DNA of 64,000 bases from Chitinophagaceae bacterium (GCA_947458275.1 CANGYR010000011.1:1-64000); one strand, 5' to 3'. Positions 42,673 to 52,160 are shown, numbered from the stretch's first letter. Notes: a model not told the origin generated them from the sequence alone. Numbers and translations are program-made.

Positions 42673-45183
42673 ATGGCTAAAAAAATAAAAGAAGAATATA
42701 CGCATAGCGACAGTGGTGTCAGCGGCCAGTATAAAACCTGGTTCCTGGATTATGCCAGTTATGTGATTTTGGAAAGGGCAGTTCCCGCTGTGGAAGACGG
42801 ATTGAAGCCGGTGCAGCGACGCATCCTTCATGCGATGAAGGAAATGGATGACGGCCGTTTCAATAAAGTGGCGAATATCATCGGACAAAGCATGCAGTAC
42901 CATCCTCATGGTGATGCCAGTATTGGCGATGCGATTGTAAATCTGGGGCAGAAAGATTTATTGATTGAAACCCAGGGTAACTGGGGCGATGTAAGAACCG
43001 GCGATGATGCTGCCGCTCCCAGGTATATTGAAGCCCGCTTGAGCAAGTTTGCGCTGGAGGTGGCTTTCAATGCCAAGACTACCAACTGGCAGTTGAGCTA
43101 CGATGGAAGAAAAAACGAACCGGTTACTTTACCTATGAAGTTTCCGCTATTGCTGGCACAAGGGGCGGAAGGTATTGCGGTGGGTTTGGCAACAAAAATT
43201 CTTCCGCATAATTTCTGTGAACTGATAGATGCCTCCATTAAATATCTTAAAGGAAGAAAGTTTCAGATACTGCCTGATTTTCAGACCGGAGGCACCATGG
43301 ATGCAGAAAATTACAATGAGGGAAAGCGCGGCGGTAAAATCAGAGTGCGGGCAGCAATTGAAGAGCAGGATAAAAAAACGCTGGTAATTAAAAGTGTTCC
43401 ATTTGGTGTAACAACCACGCAGTTGATGGAGAGCATTGTAAAAGCGAATGACCAGGGTAAGATAAAAATAAAGAAAGTAATGGACCACACTGCGGCAGAT
43501 GTGGAAATCATCATCGAGCTGGCAGCAGGTATCTCGCCCGATATAACCATAGATGCGCTATATGCCTTTACCGACTGTGAAGTCAGTATTTCTCCAAATG
43601 CCTGTGTGATTGTAGATAAGAAACCCCAATTTTTAAGTGTATCCGATTTGTTGAAAATTGCCACGGATAACACGAAGGAACTTTTAAAGCAGGAACTGGA
43701 AATAAAGCTGGCTGAACTCCAGGAAAAATGGCATTATACTTCTCTGGAAAAAATATTCTTCGAAGAAAAGATTTACAAAGAACTTGAAAAGAAACATGAA
43801 ACCTGGGAGAAAGTAATTGCAGCAATTGACAAAGCCTTTGTTCCTTTTAAAAAACAACTGAAAAGAGATGTTACTACGGAGGATATTCTTAAACTAACGG
43901 AAAAGCCTGTACGAAGAATATATAAACTGGATATTGATGACCTCATAGATCAAATCAAAAAACTGGAGGCGGAAATCAAGCAGGTAAAAAATGATCTGGC
44001 CAATCTGGTTGATTTTACGGTTGCCTACTATGAAAATCTGCTGAAGAAATACGGCAAGGGCAGAGAAAGGAAAACAGAAATCAAACAGTTTGATACCATT
44101 CAGGCGAAATCAGTGGCTATTGCCAATATTAAGCTATATGCAAATTTTGCCGATGGATTTATTGGTACTTCATTGAAGAAAGATGAATTCATCACCGAAT
44201 GCAGCGACCTCGACGATATCATCGCCTTTACAAAGGGCGGTATTATGAAAGTAGTGAAGGTATCGGATAAAGCATTTATCGGAAAGGATATTCTTCATGT
44301 GGCTATATTTCAGAAGAATGATGAGCGCACCACCTACAACATGATATATCTGGATGGTAAGACAGGAGTGAGTTATGCCAAACGTTTCAATGTAACCGGC
44401 GTTACGCGTGACAAAGAATATGACCTGACCAAAGGCAGTGAGCGAAGCAAGGTGCATTATTTTTCTGCCAATGCCAATGGTGAAGCGGAGGTGGTGAAAA
44501 TCATGCTCAGTCCGAATTGCTCAGCCCGAATCAAAGAGCTGGATTTTTATTTTGAAGAAATGGAAATCAAGGGCCGAAGCAGCATGGGCAATCAGGTGAC
44601 CAAATATCCTATCCGAACAATTAAGTTTAAAGATGCAGGTAAATCAACTTTAAGTGCCAAGAAATTGTGGTTTGACAGTAAGTTCGGCAGGCTGAATACA
44701 GAGGAGAAGGGTGAGTACCTCGGAATGTTTGATGCAGAGGACAGGATACTTGTTATATATAATGATGGCAATTATGAAATCACCGATCAGGAATTATTGC
44801 AGCGTTTTGATCCGGAGAAAGTAGTATTGATAGAAAAGTACGACGCTGAAAATATCATTTCTGCAATCTATTTAGATAGTGAGAAACTGCAGTACAATGT
44901 CAAGCGTTTCAAAATTGAGACTACCACCTTGCATACCAAGTTTTATTTCATCAAAGAAGGGAAAGACAATCGCCTGGAGATGGTCACCACGGCCAAAGAA
45001 CCTTTATTGATAGTCCAGACCGGTCGAGGTCAGCAGGTCAGCAAAGCCAAATTTAAAATCGATAAACTGGTGGAGGTCATGGGCTGGAAAGCTGTAGGCG
45101 CCAAGCTAGTGGATTTCTCCAAGTCGGTAGAGATGAACTGGGAACTTAAAGAAAAAAGCAGCGGACAGACTGAGTTGTTTTGA
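42673..45183 (+). CDS. parC: DNA topoisomerase IV subunit A (ParC)
   Basis: The 836-residue protein is the DNA-cutting subunit of topoisomerase IV. The catalytic Tyr118 lies in AAPRYIEARL, after the conserved ERAVPAVEDGLKPVQRRILH and YHPHGDASIGDAI. A coiled-coil part (about 420-480) and a C-terminal domain with irregular beta-blades follow. The region usually important for quinolone response (HGDASIGDAIV) is present and unremarkable. It forms a functional pair with parE about 1 kb upstream. Confidence 0.93.
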   Translation: MAKKIKEEYTHSDSGVSGQYKTWFLDYASYVILERAVPAVEDGLKPVQRRILHAMKEMDDGRFNKVANIIGQSMQYHPHGDASIGDAIVNLGQKDLLIETQGNWGDVRTGDDAAAPRYIEARLSKFALEVAFNAKTTNWQLSYDGRKNEPVTLPMKFPLLLAQGAEGIAVGLATKILPHNFCELIDASIKYLKGRKFQILPDFQTGGTMDAENYNEGKRGGKIRVRAAIEEQDKKTLVIKSVPFGVTTTQLMESIVKANDQGKIKIKKVMDHTAADVEIIIELAAGISPDITIDALYAFTDCEVSISPNACVIVDKKPQFLSVSDLLKIATDNTKELLKQELEIKLAELQEKWHYTSLEKIFFEEKIYKELEKKHETWEKVIAAIDKAFVPFKKQLKRDVTTEDILKLTEKPVRRIYKLDIDDLIDQIKKLEAEIKQVKNDLANLVDFTVAYYENLLKKYGKGRERKTEIKQFDTIQAKSVAIANIKLYANFADGFIGTSLKKDEFITECSDLDDIIAFTKGGIMKVVKVSDKAFIGKDILHVAIFQKNDERTTYNMIYLDGKTGVSYAKRFNVTGVTRDKEYDLTKGSERSKVHYFSANANGEAEVVKIMLSPNCSARIKELDFYFEEMEIKGRSSMGNQVTKYPIRTIKFKDAGKSTLSAKKLWFDSKFGRLNTEEKGEYLGMFDAEDRILVIYNDGNYEITDQELLQRFDPEKVVLIEKYDAENIISAIYLDSEKLQYNVKRFKIETTTLHTKFYFIKEGKDNRLEMVTTAKEPLLIVQTGRGQQVSKAKFKIDKLVEVMGWKAVGAKLVDFSKSVEMNWELKEKSSGQTELF

Positions 45184-45194
45184 TTTTTGATTAT

Positions 45195-45415
45195 TTCACC
45201 GCAGAGCCGCAAAGATCGCAGAGTTTTCGCAGAGTTTTCGCAGAGGAATTATCTCAGCGTTACCTCTGCGTTCTTATTTCTCCGCGGTGAACAAACATTA
45301 AGGGGTTTAAGTCGCTTCGCTGGTTTAAGGGTTTAAATCGCTGACGCTGGTATAAGGGTTAACTCCAAACCTCAAACGCGCGTAGCGCACCCAAACGCTG
45401 CCTTCGGCAGCTAAT
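45195..45415. repeat. CCGCAGAG inverted-repeat element and GC-box tracts after parC
   Basis: 45195-45291 starts TTCACCGCAGAG and ends CTCCGCGGTGAA, with internal words CGCAGAG and CTCTGCG, making a long imperfect inverted repeat. GGTTTAAGTCGCTTCGCT-type units follow (45302-45358), then AAACGCGCGTAGCGC-type words (45361-45412). Confidence 0.7.
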
Positions 45416-46152
45416 TAGTATAACTGTATCGTAAACACCCTTCCATTAATCGTAAGCGTAGCGGTGTCATCTCCGTTGAAGACGATGGTTCCGTTGTAAG
45501 TCTTGGTAACGCCATTGCTGATTTTTAGCGTGGCGGAAACGGTGCCGGTGCCTCCTACAATTTTTTCGTTTGTTTTATTGATATTAACGTTGTTGTATGT
45601 ATGATTAACCGTACTTTCAAAAGTATATTTATTTCTGATTTTTGATGTGCGGGTTCCATTTCTGGATACTGTTCCATTCAGAATCAGCGGTTGTGCAGGA
45701 TCGGGACTAAATCCGGTAAGCGTCCAGTTACGGGTACCGGTGCTGTTGCCGCTCATTTTTGGCCCGTCAAAAGAACCGGTAATGTTGCCTGTCCAGACCA
45801 GTGATGTTGGTTTTTGATCAGCATCGCAGTTTAATGTTACAGTCCAGTTGTGTGTATGTGATGCAGTGAAGGCACCGTTGGTAAATGTTCTTTGGAAAGT
45901 GGAATCTTTTGTCTCGCCGCATTCCAGCCATCTTTTTCCGAGTATAAAAATTTTGATTTTGGCTAAACGGACAGCTTCTCCGAAATCATCAGCCGATCCA
46001 CCAACAGGGCGCGCCATGGTAGTGGCTATTACATCGGCGGCATCTTCTTCTGTAATATCGTTTGATTGGTCTTTTTTACAACTACTCAGCGAAACGGCCA
46101 GCAAGGCGGCTGCAGAGAGCAGGAAACTTGATTTGAATGATACGATTTTCAT
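45415..46152 (-). CDS. Hypothetical lipoprotein
   Basis: This 245-residue exported lipoprotein has the signal MKIVSFKSSFLLSAAALLAV, then SLSSC with the lipid-attachment Cys. ATG 46152 is chosen since it puts the signal at the N-terminus; the frame from 46188 adds 12 residues. The mature part is rich in Thr, Asn and Gly, with repeated strands (TGNITGSFDGPKMSGNSTGT, TVSRNGTRTSK), so it is probably a beta-sandwich or barrel. I do not recognise the family. Confidence 0.65.
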   Translation of the reverse strand: MKIVSFKSSFLLSAAALLAVSLSSCKKDQSNDITEEDAADVIATTMARPVGGSADDFGEAVRLAKIKIFILGKRWLECGETKDSTFQRTFTNGAFTASHTHNWTVTLNCDADQKPTSLVWTGNITGSFDGPKMSGNSTGTRNWTLTGFSPDPAQPLILNGTVSRNGTRTSKIRNKYTFESTVNHTYNNVNINKTNEKIVGGTGTVSATLKISNGVTKTYNGTIVFNGDDTATLTINGRVFTIQLY

Positions 46153-46205
46153 AATATTTTTTTTAAAGTTAGTTAAAAACGAATACATAGACCGGGGAAT
46201 TGTGG

Positions 46206-46447
46206 AAAGGTTTAAAACGCCTGCGGCTGGTTTAAAACGCTACGCTGGTTTAAAGGTTTAAGTCGCTTTGCTGGTTTAAAGGTTTAAAACGCTGACGCTG
46301 GTTTAAATCGCTTTGCTGGTTTAAAGGTTTAAAAGCTGACGCTGGTATATGGGTTAACCCCAAACCCCAAACGCGCGAAGCGAACCCAAACCCCAAACGC
46401 GCTTAGCGCAACCAAACGCGCTTAGCGCAACCAAACGCGCTCAGCGC
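46206..46447. repeat. Dense GGTTTAAA / AAACGCGC repeat tracts
   Basis: 46206-46348 is a chain of about seven GGTTTAAAACGCTGACGCT-type units with small GC palindromes. 46352-46445 holds AAACCCCAAACGCGC words with cores CGCGAAGCGA and CGCTTAGCG. No promoter or gene is seen in them. Confidence 0.7.
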
Positions 46448-46828
46448 CTAACTAACCAATATCCCCTGCAGCATTTCCTTCGTCAGCGGTTTGCTTAGGA
46501 AATCTTTCACCATCTCATATTGTTTAGCTCTTTCCAGATCGCGGTGGTCGAGGGTGGAGGAGAGCATGTATATTTTGGTATGGGCAAATGGCTTGCTTTC
46601 ATCTTTCCCGAGAATTTCCAGTAATTCAAACCCATCGATGTTGGGCATACGAATGTCAACAAACATGACATCCGGATAAACAATGGTCTCACGGTTTTCG
46701 GAAATGTAGGAGAGCAGTTCCTCTCCGGATCGGAATGCCTTCACTTGTATATGCTTGTCCGTATGATTGATGACGGCTGTGTTCAGGTAGTTGAAAATCT
46801 CATCGTCGTCAACAAGAAAAATCTGCAT
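46448..46828 (-). CDS. Single-domain response regulator (CheY-like)
   Basis: This 126-residue receiver domain stands alone, without an output domain. The acidic pocket is VDDDE (6-10), the phosphorylated residue is Asp58 in MFVDIRMP, the switch Ser is near 90, and Lys113 lies in FLSKP. Such proteins pass phosphate or bind partners in multistep signalling. No histidine kinase is near. A second single-domain regulator lies 316 bases away, divergently oriented. Confidence 0.85.
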   Translation of the reverse strand: MQIFLVDDDEIFNYLNTAVINHTDKHIQVKAFRSGEELLSYISENRETIVYPDVMFVDIRMPNIDGFELLEILGKDESKPFAHTKIYMLSSTLDHRDLERAKQYEMVKDFLSKPLTKEMLQGILVS

Positions 46829-47108
46829 TATTATTTATGTTAGATGGTAATTATAACGTTTGTTCCTTCATTAAGTGTTGAAGCAATACATAATGCTTCG
46901 GTCTAATTTATTGTTTATGTCTATGTAAATATACAAACCTAATCCGGTTACTATTTATAATTCGATAATTCGACGATTCGGCAATTAGTAACATATTCAA
47001 CAACTTCTTCAACCTCTTCAACCTCTTCAACCTCTTCAACCTCTTCAACCTCTTCAACCTTTTGAACCTTTTGAACCTTTTGAACCTCCTAAATCAGCAA
47101 TATCTCCC
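46829..47108. repeat. 9-bp minisatellite between two response-regulator genes
   Basis: About seven copies of TTCAACCTC followed by three to four copies of TTTTGAACC span 47001-47088. The tract ends about 20 bases upstream of the -7 box of the rightward regulator. Changes in copy number would alter promoter-upstream spacing but no reading frame. Confidence 0.75.
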
Positions 47109-47116
47109 TATTTTTG
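47109..47116 (+). promoter_or_regulatory. Candidate -7 box for the second response regulator (TATTTTTG)
   Basis: TATTTTTG fits TAnnTTTG, 27 bases before the ATG at 47144. The nearest TTTG upstream is at the end of the minisatellite (47079-47082), 26 bases away, which is longer than the usual spacing. Confidence 0.45.
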
Positions 47117-47143
47117 TGAACACATACAAACAGTTGAAACCGC

Positions 47144-47548
47144 ATGTCGCAGCAAGTTGATTTCGTTTTATTGATTGATGATGACGAGTCCACCAACTTT
47201 TTCCATAAGCTGATGGTGGAGGAGTCGGCTGTAACAAAAAATATTTTGGTGGCGCAGACGGGAAATGAGGGTATCAGATTATTGAAAGAAGCATTGACAA
47301 ACCCGGATGTAAATAGGGGGCTGGTTTTTATAGACATCAATATGCCCGGTATGGATGGCTGGATGGTAGTGGAGGAGATTGAAAAACTTGGCCCAGACTT
47401 GCTCTCTAAAATCAGTATACAAATGGTTTCCGCCTCCGAGAATCCCAAAGATTTTGAAAGAATAAAAAATACTCCATCTATAAAAGGGCACCTGCCGAAG
47501 CCGTTGAGTGTGGATGCAATTAGGAAATTAGGAAATTTGGAGATGTGA
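47144..47548 (+). CDS. Single-domain response regulator (CheY-like)
   Basis: The 134-residue protein is a lone receiver domain: LIDDDES (10-16), phosphoacceptor Asp64 in VFIDINMPGMDGW, switch Ser in MVSASENP, and the conserved Lys in HLPKPLS. It has about the same layout as the leftward regulator at 46448, so the two probably arose by divergence from a shared ancestor. No kinase or output domain is nearby. Confidence 0.88.
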   Translation: MSQQVDFVLLIDDDESTNFFHKLMVEESAVTKNILVAQTGNEGIRLLKEALTNPDVNRGLVFIDINMPGMDGWMVVEEIEKLGPDLLSKISIQMVSASENPKDFERIKNTPSIKGHLPKPLSVDAIRKLGNLEM

Positions 47549-48396
47549 AAATGAGGAGATATGAAAATGAGGAGATTTGAAGATGTATACCAACACCAAA
47601 CTCCAAACCTCAAACCACGGACCCCAAACGGTGCGCAACACCAACTATTGTTAAACCTACAGAAAAAAAGCAGTTCATGTCCGTTATTTTCCCCTTGTTA
47701 ATTTCATATCGAAATTGATTTTTGTCGGATAAAATACCCAATAATCATCCCGAAATAGTTTCTATATAACGAAACATTATTTAACATTTGTAAATGTGTT
47801 GTGAATGATTACGTTTTTTGAAGTCATCTTTTTAGATGAAGCCTTTGAATTTTTCACCGCTGTTGGTGTTATCACCAACAGCAAAAGGTTGGATTTGCTC
47901 CGTAATGCTTGTTGGTGATAACACCAACAAGGGGAATAAAAAAAACCAGGGTAGAAACCCCGGTTCGTTTTTAATCCGTACCCTATGAAAACTTTTACGA
48001 AAGTAAGGGGAGTATTGCAAAATGTCAAAAAATTTTTCCACATCGGCGAATTATCCGCTGTTGGTGCTATAAACAACAGCCATTCAGTGAAATATTCTAG
48101 ATTCTCGTTGGTGATAACACCAAGAAGGGGTTGAACCTACATTCTCGTTGGTGATAACGCCAAAAAGGGGGAAATCTCCACATTTTCTCACTTTCACATC
48201 TCCAAATCTTCACATCTTCACATCTCCACATCTCCACATCTCCTCATCTCCTCATCTCCTCATCTCCTCATCTCCTCATCTCCTCATCTCCTCATCTCCA
48301 CATTTTCACATTGCCGAATCGTCGAATTGCCGAATTACCCAATTGGTTTTTGCTTTTTCCAAAAAAAAAGTTTAATTTTACTCAAATTCAGCAAGG
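47549..48396. repeat. Repeat-rich gap: REP-like pairs, terminator-like hairpin, 9-bp minisatellite
   Basis: No convincing gene lies in this 848-base gap. GCTGTTGGTG-TTAT-CACCAACAGC (47859-47882) and CTTGTTGGTG-ATAA-CACCAACAAG (47908-47931) form an inverted REP-like pair, as at 20376. AACC-A-GGG/CCC-C-GGTT with flanking A and T runs (47937-47972) looks like a bidirectional terminator. Degenerate REP-like copies lie near 48057-48080, 48105-48128 and 48145-48168. From about 48215 to 48300, CATCTCCTC is repeated about eight times; GAGGAGAT words of opposite sense occur near 47552-47580. Confidence 0.75.
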
Positions 48397-48606
48397 ATGA
48401 GAAAGTCTTCTAAATATCAGATTTATATCGTTTGCATTTTATTTATTTGCTTGATATCTCCTTTTATGCTATTTGCTCAGGGTGATGCAGGTTGCGACCC
48501 GTTGGATCCTGCTTGTCCTATTGACGGAGGTGTTTCTTTACTGATTGCCGCCGGAATCGGACTCGGCGCCAGAAAAGCTTACACTCAGCACAAAAAAAAC
48601 AGCTGA
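48397..48606 (+). CDS. PID-CTERM-type small surface protein
   Basis: This 69-residue protein has an N-terminal signal (ICLISPFMLFAQ) and, after a short Asp/Cys-rich stretch (GDAGCDPLDPACP), the tail IDGGVSLLIAAGIGLGARKA, then YTQHKKNS. That tail, a PID motif, one membrane helix and a basic end, matches the PID-CTERM sorting signal known from Bacteroidota, the counterpart of exosortase-dependent signals. Almost nothing remains as a mature domain. It lies just before the polysaccharide export genes, and such proteins often accompany exopolysaccharide loci. No exosortase is in the window. Confidence 0.72.
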   Translation: MRKSSKYQIYIVCILFICLISPFMLFAQGDAGCDPLDPACPIDGGVSLLIAAGIGLGARKAYTQHKKNS

Positions 48607-48812
48607 TTTTACCAAATCTTACTACTTCTTGCCTTAAGAAAGGTCTTCCAAAACTGACAATTTTGTTTATTTTTTAATGGAAAAAATTTGCCATTTTTTA
48701 AACATGATGATGGTCATAAAAAACACGCTTATTGGCTGATTTAAAATTGTTTGTGTCGTTTTTTTTAACGAACTTCGTATAGTGTTTAAAGTATAATGTG
48801 AAGTATTTGTTA

Positions 48813-49661
48813 ATGTTTATGTATTCTCTTCTAACCCAATATACAAGACTCAGAGGCAGATTCCTGCCCGCTTTGATGATTTCTGTCATTTTTGTGGCAG
48901 TTTTTACATCCTGTACACCAATAAAAAATACCTATTATTTCAAGAATCTCACCAAAGACACGGTCTTTAAAAGTCAGCCTGTTCCCGACATTGAAGCTAA
49001 AATCCAGAAAAATGATGTATTGAGCATCAGCGTAAGCAGTCTGAGCAGTGAGCTTGACGGCAAATTCAACGAAGCCGCCATTACGCCTGTTGCCTTTGTA
49101 GGCGGACAAGGAGGTGCGGGCGCAAGCGGCAAAGGTTTTCTGGTAGGGGAAGATGGTAAAATTCTCATGCATTATCTGGGTAGTGTAAAAGTGGAGGGTC
49201 TTACGCGTAAACAATTGAAGAAAAAATTGCAAGAGGAATTGTTGCCCTACATGAAAGAACCTATCGTTACGGTGGAGTTCCTGAATAAAAAAGTAATCAT
49301 CATGGGTGAGGTAGGCGGCCCGAAGATTGTACCCATCACCGAAGAAAAAATGTCCTTACTGGAATTGCTGATTGCCAATGGTGACATCACCGAGAAAGGG
49401 GATAAATCCAAGGTGATGATCATCCGTGATACGGGAACCGACAAACAGGTGAAATTGGTGGATATGGAAGACCACGGCATTTTTGCCTCTCCCTGGTTTT
49501 ATTTGAAACCCAATGACATTGTTTACGTAGCGGCAGAAAAAGAACAACAAAAATTTGACAACAGGATGAAAAAAATGCAAACTTTCCAAATGTATTTCAC
49601 ATTTGTAAGTTTTGCTACTTCTTTGATTTTTTTGTTCACCAATTTATTTAGAACGCTTTAA
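48813..49661 (+). CDS. Polysaccharide export outer-membrane lipoprotein (Wza-like)
   Basis: The 282-residue protein has a lipoprotein signal ending in VFTSC, a polysaccharide-export domain (about 60-165: NDVLSISVSSLSSE, VGEDGKILMHYLGSVKVEGL) and an SLBB-type domain (KVIIMGEVGGPKIVP). The C-terminus has a membrane helix (YFTFVSFATSLIFLFTNLF), which would span the outer membrane or close the channel. It exports capsule or exopolysaccharide. The start is uncertain: ATG 48813 or 48819, or GTG 48798. The Wzc-like gene overlaps its stop by one base, so they are translationally linked. Confidence 0.88.
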   Translation: MFMYSLLTQYTRLRGRFLPALMISVIFVAVFTSCTPIKNTYYFKNLTKDTVFKSQPVPDIEAKIQKNDVLSISVSSLSSELDGKFNEAAITPVAFVGGQGGAGASGKGFLVGEDGKILMHYLGSVKVEGLTRKQLKKKLQEELLPYMKEPIVTVEFLNKKVIIMGEVGGPKIVPITEEKMSLLELLIANGDITEKGDKSKVMIIRDTGTDKQVKLVDMEDHGIFASPWFYLKPNDIVYVAAEKEQQKFDNRMKKMQTFQMYFTFVSFATSLIFLFTNLFRTL

Positions 49662-52102
49662 TGAGTGAAGAGCAAAATATAAACGAAGCCAATAAGCCCT
49701 CGGTCAATATCCTGTCCCAATTGGTGTACAGGTATATTCCTTTTTGGCCTATCTTCCTGCTCTGCGTGAGCGTAGCCGTGGTAATTGCCTACCTCAAACT
49801 CCGCTCTGAAACAAAAATTTATGTAGCCAATTCCAAAATACTCATTAAAGACCAGCGGGGCGCTGAGTATAAGATCATTGAGAAGATGGATGTATTGAGT
49901 GATAAGAAGACGGTTGAAAATGAAATTCTGGTATTGAAATCCTCCAGCATCATCAAGGAGGTGGTAAAGGAGCTGGACATTTATGCCAATGTGTACAATG
50001 AGGGGAAATTTGTGAAAGAGGAATTGTATGGAGATAACTCGCCTTTGCTGTTCATTGCTATGAATGAAGACAGCATTCAGCCGGGGGGTAAACATTTTTT
50101 TGATATTGACTGGAACAAGAGACGTGTTAAGATTGATGGACAATACATACCCTTTGAAGGTATTTACAACAATAACGGTACCGCCTACCGGTTGAAAATT
50201 AACAACAAGTACAATGCCAATGTGGTAGGCAAAAAATATTTTGTGGTCTTTAATACAGTGGAATCTGCCGCCGGAGGTATTATCGGCAGCTTGAAAGCCA
50301 GCCCTCAATCATACAGTTCTACGGTACTTGAACTGAAACTGGAAACACCTACGCCACCCAAAGGGGTAGACATTCTTAACAAGCTGGCAGAAATATACAA
50401 CAGAGAAAATATTGAGGGAAAGAATGAAATGGCCTCCCGTACCATTAAATTCATTGAGGATCGTCTGAATACAGTTACGGCTCAGTTGGATAGTGTGGAG
50501 AATGAAATACAGGATTATAAGTCAAAAAATGATGTGTTGGATTTGACGGCCCAATCCAGTAATTATTTGGGTACTGTTACGGATTTAGACAAGCAAAATA
50601 GTAAGCTTGACCTTAAAATGGAAATGCTGAATGAGTTGCAACGTTATGTCTATAGTAAGGGCAAAAAGCCAGGAATTGTTCCTCCTACTGCATTCGTTGA
50701 TGACGGGGTATTATCAGGATTGATAACTCAGTTGTACACTGCTGAATACGAGTTGGATAAAATCAAAGCCACTGCCGGCAACAAAAGCCAGCAGGTTGTA
50801 CTGGCAGAGGATAAAATATTCCGCTTGAAGAAAGATATTCAGGAGAGCATCAACAACATTCGCAGCAGTTATATTCTGCAAAGAGTCAACAACGAATCAC
50901 TGATAGCCAAGAATAAGAGTTTGTATATTTCCGTACCTGAAAAGGAAAGGGGATTGTTGGAGATCAGTCGCCAACAGGCCATCAAAAATGAGATTTATAC
51001 TTTCCTGTTGAAAAAAAGGGAGGAGACCGCCATTTCTGCAGCTTCCACCGGGGCAGACATGAGGGTACTGGAGAAAGCAAGTTTTTTCGGACCCGTTCGT
51101 CCTATTGCCAATAATTTCTATTGGACAGCTTTTGTGATTGGATTGGTGGTGTTTGTGTTCCTGATACAATCTTATGAGCGTTTCAACAACACAATCATGT
51201 TTCGCAATGAGATTGAAAAAAGAACGACCGTGCCTGTAGTGAGTGAGATTGTGCAAAATACATCCAAAGATGATTTTGTGATCAAAGAAGGCAAGCGTAC
51301 CATCATTGCCGAGCAATTCAGGGCATTGCGTACCAACCTCAGCTTCATGGGTTTCAATGAACAAAACAATACATTGTTGATTACCTCCAGCATACCCGGA
51401 GAGGGGAAAAGTTACCTAGCCATGAACCTGGCCATCAGTATAACGCTCACGGGTAAACGCGTGGCATTGCTTGAGATGGACTTACGTAAGCCTCGACTAA
51501 GTAAAAAATTTGAAGTAAAAAGAGAGCCGGGTATTTCAAACTATCTGGTAAACAAAGCATCTATTGATGAAATAATCAAGGAGACATCTTATCCCGGCTT
51601 GTTCCTGGTTTCTGCAGGACCTATTCCACCCAATCCCTCTGAGTTGATCATCAAGCCGGAGTTTGGCAATATGATGCGGGAGATTAAGTCACGCTTCGAC
51701 TATGTGATTGTGGATACTGCACCCATCAGTCCGGTTACGGATGCGCAGTTGATCAACAAGCATGTGGATGTCACCATCTTCATGGTGCGTCACAACTATA
51801 CACACCAAAGCTTTATGGGCTTGATTGAGGGTTTGAAAAAAGAGAAGAAATTTAACAACATGTGCATCGTTTTTAATGGTATCAAACCCAGAGGAGTTTC
51901 TGTGTACGGCTATGGATTAGGGGGGTATGGTAATGGATATGGATATGGTTACGGATATGGGTATGGTTACGGTTACGGTTACTCGAACTCTTACGGAAAT
52001 GTGTATGAGAGTTATTATACTAAAGACGGTGGTGTACAGCCCGGGTATAAAAACCTCTGGAATATTGTGGGTACGGTAAAAAAGCTGTTTAAAAAAGCAT
52101 AA
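49661..52102 (+). CDS. Polysaccharide co-polymerase/tyrosine autokinase (Wzc-like)
   Basis: The 813-residue protein has a Wzz chain-length domain with two membrane helices (about 25-45 and 490-508), then a BY-kinase domain. The kinase motifs are Walker A IPGEGKS (578-584), Walker A' LEMDLRKPRLS and Walker B YVIVDTAP. The C-terminus holds a run of alternating Tyr-Gly (about 750-780), then further Tyr residues (SNSYGNVYESYYTKDG), the tyrosine cluster that becomes phosphorylated to control chain length. It works with the Wza-like lipoprotein, whose gene it overlaps by one base. Confidence 0.92.
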   Translation: MSEEQNINEANKPSVNILSQLVYRYIPFWPIFLLCVSVAVVIAYLKLRSETKIYVANSKILIKDQRGAEYKIIEKMDVLSDKKTVENEILVLKSSSIIKEVVKELDIYANVYNEGKFVKEELYGDNSPLLFIAMNEDSIQPGGKHFFDIDWNKRRVKIDGQYIPFEGIYNNNGTAYRLKINNKYNANVVGKKYFVVFNTVESAAGGIIGSLKASPQSYSSTVLELKLETPTPPKGVDILNKLAEIYNRENIEGKNEMASRTIKFIEDRLNTVTAQLDSVENEIQDYKSKNDVLDLTAQSSNYLGTVTDLDKQNSKLDLKMEMLNELQRYVYSKGKKPGIVPPTAFVDDGVLSGLITQLYTAEYELDKIKATAGNKSQQVVLAEDKIFRLKKDIQESINNIRSSYILQRVNNESLIAKNKSLYISVPEKERGLLEISRQQAIKNEIYTFLLKKREETAISAASTGADMRVLEKASFFGPVRPIANNFYWTAFVIGLVVFVFLIQSYERFNNTIMFRNEIEKRTTVPVVSEIVQNTSKDDFVIKEGKRTIIAEQFRALRTNLSFMGFNEQNNTLLITSSIPGEGKSYLAMNLAISITLTGKRVALLEMDLRKPRLSKKFEVKREPGISNYLVNKASIDEIIKETSYPGLFLVSAGPIPPNPSELIIKPEFGNMMREIKSRFDYVIVDTAPISPVTDAQLINKHVDVTIFMVRHNYTHQSFMGLIEGLKKEKKFNNMCIVFNGIKPRGVSVYGYGLGGYGNGYGYGYGYGYGYGYGYSNSYGNVYESYYTKDGGVQPGYKNLWNIVGTVKKLFKKA
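51905..51990 (+). repeat. Six-base microsatellite encoding the Tyr-Gly tail
   Basis: Tandem six-base units TACGG(A/T)TATGG(T/A)-type encode about ten Tyr-Gly pairs. Since six is a multiple of three, slippage would change the number of tyrosines without breaking the frame. Confidence 0.8.
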
Positions 52103-52160
52103 ATCTTAAACAGTGACATAAGAATTTTTAATTGACCTGTGACTGAGGAATAGCGAAGCT

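Noticed and set aside
47985-48131. 48-codon frame starting MKTFTKVRGVLQNV
   Set aside because: It runs through degenerate REP-like repeats and ends in them; no family or promoter supports it.
48148-48375. 75-codon frame rich in SSPHLLI repeats
   Set aside because: It is simply the CATCTCCTC minisatellite read in one frame.
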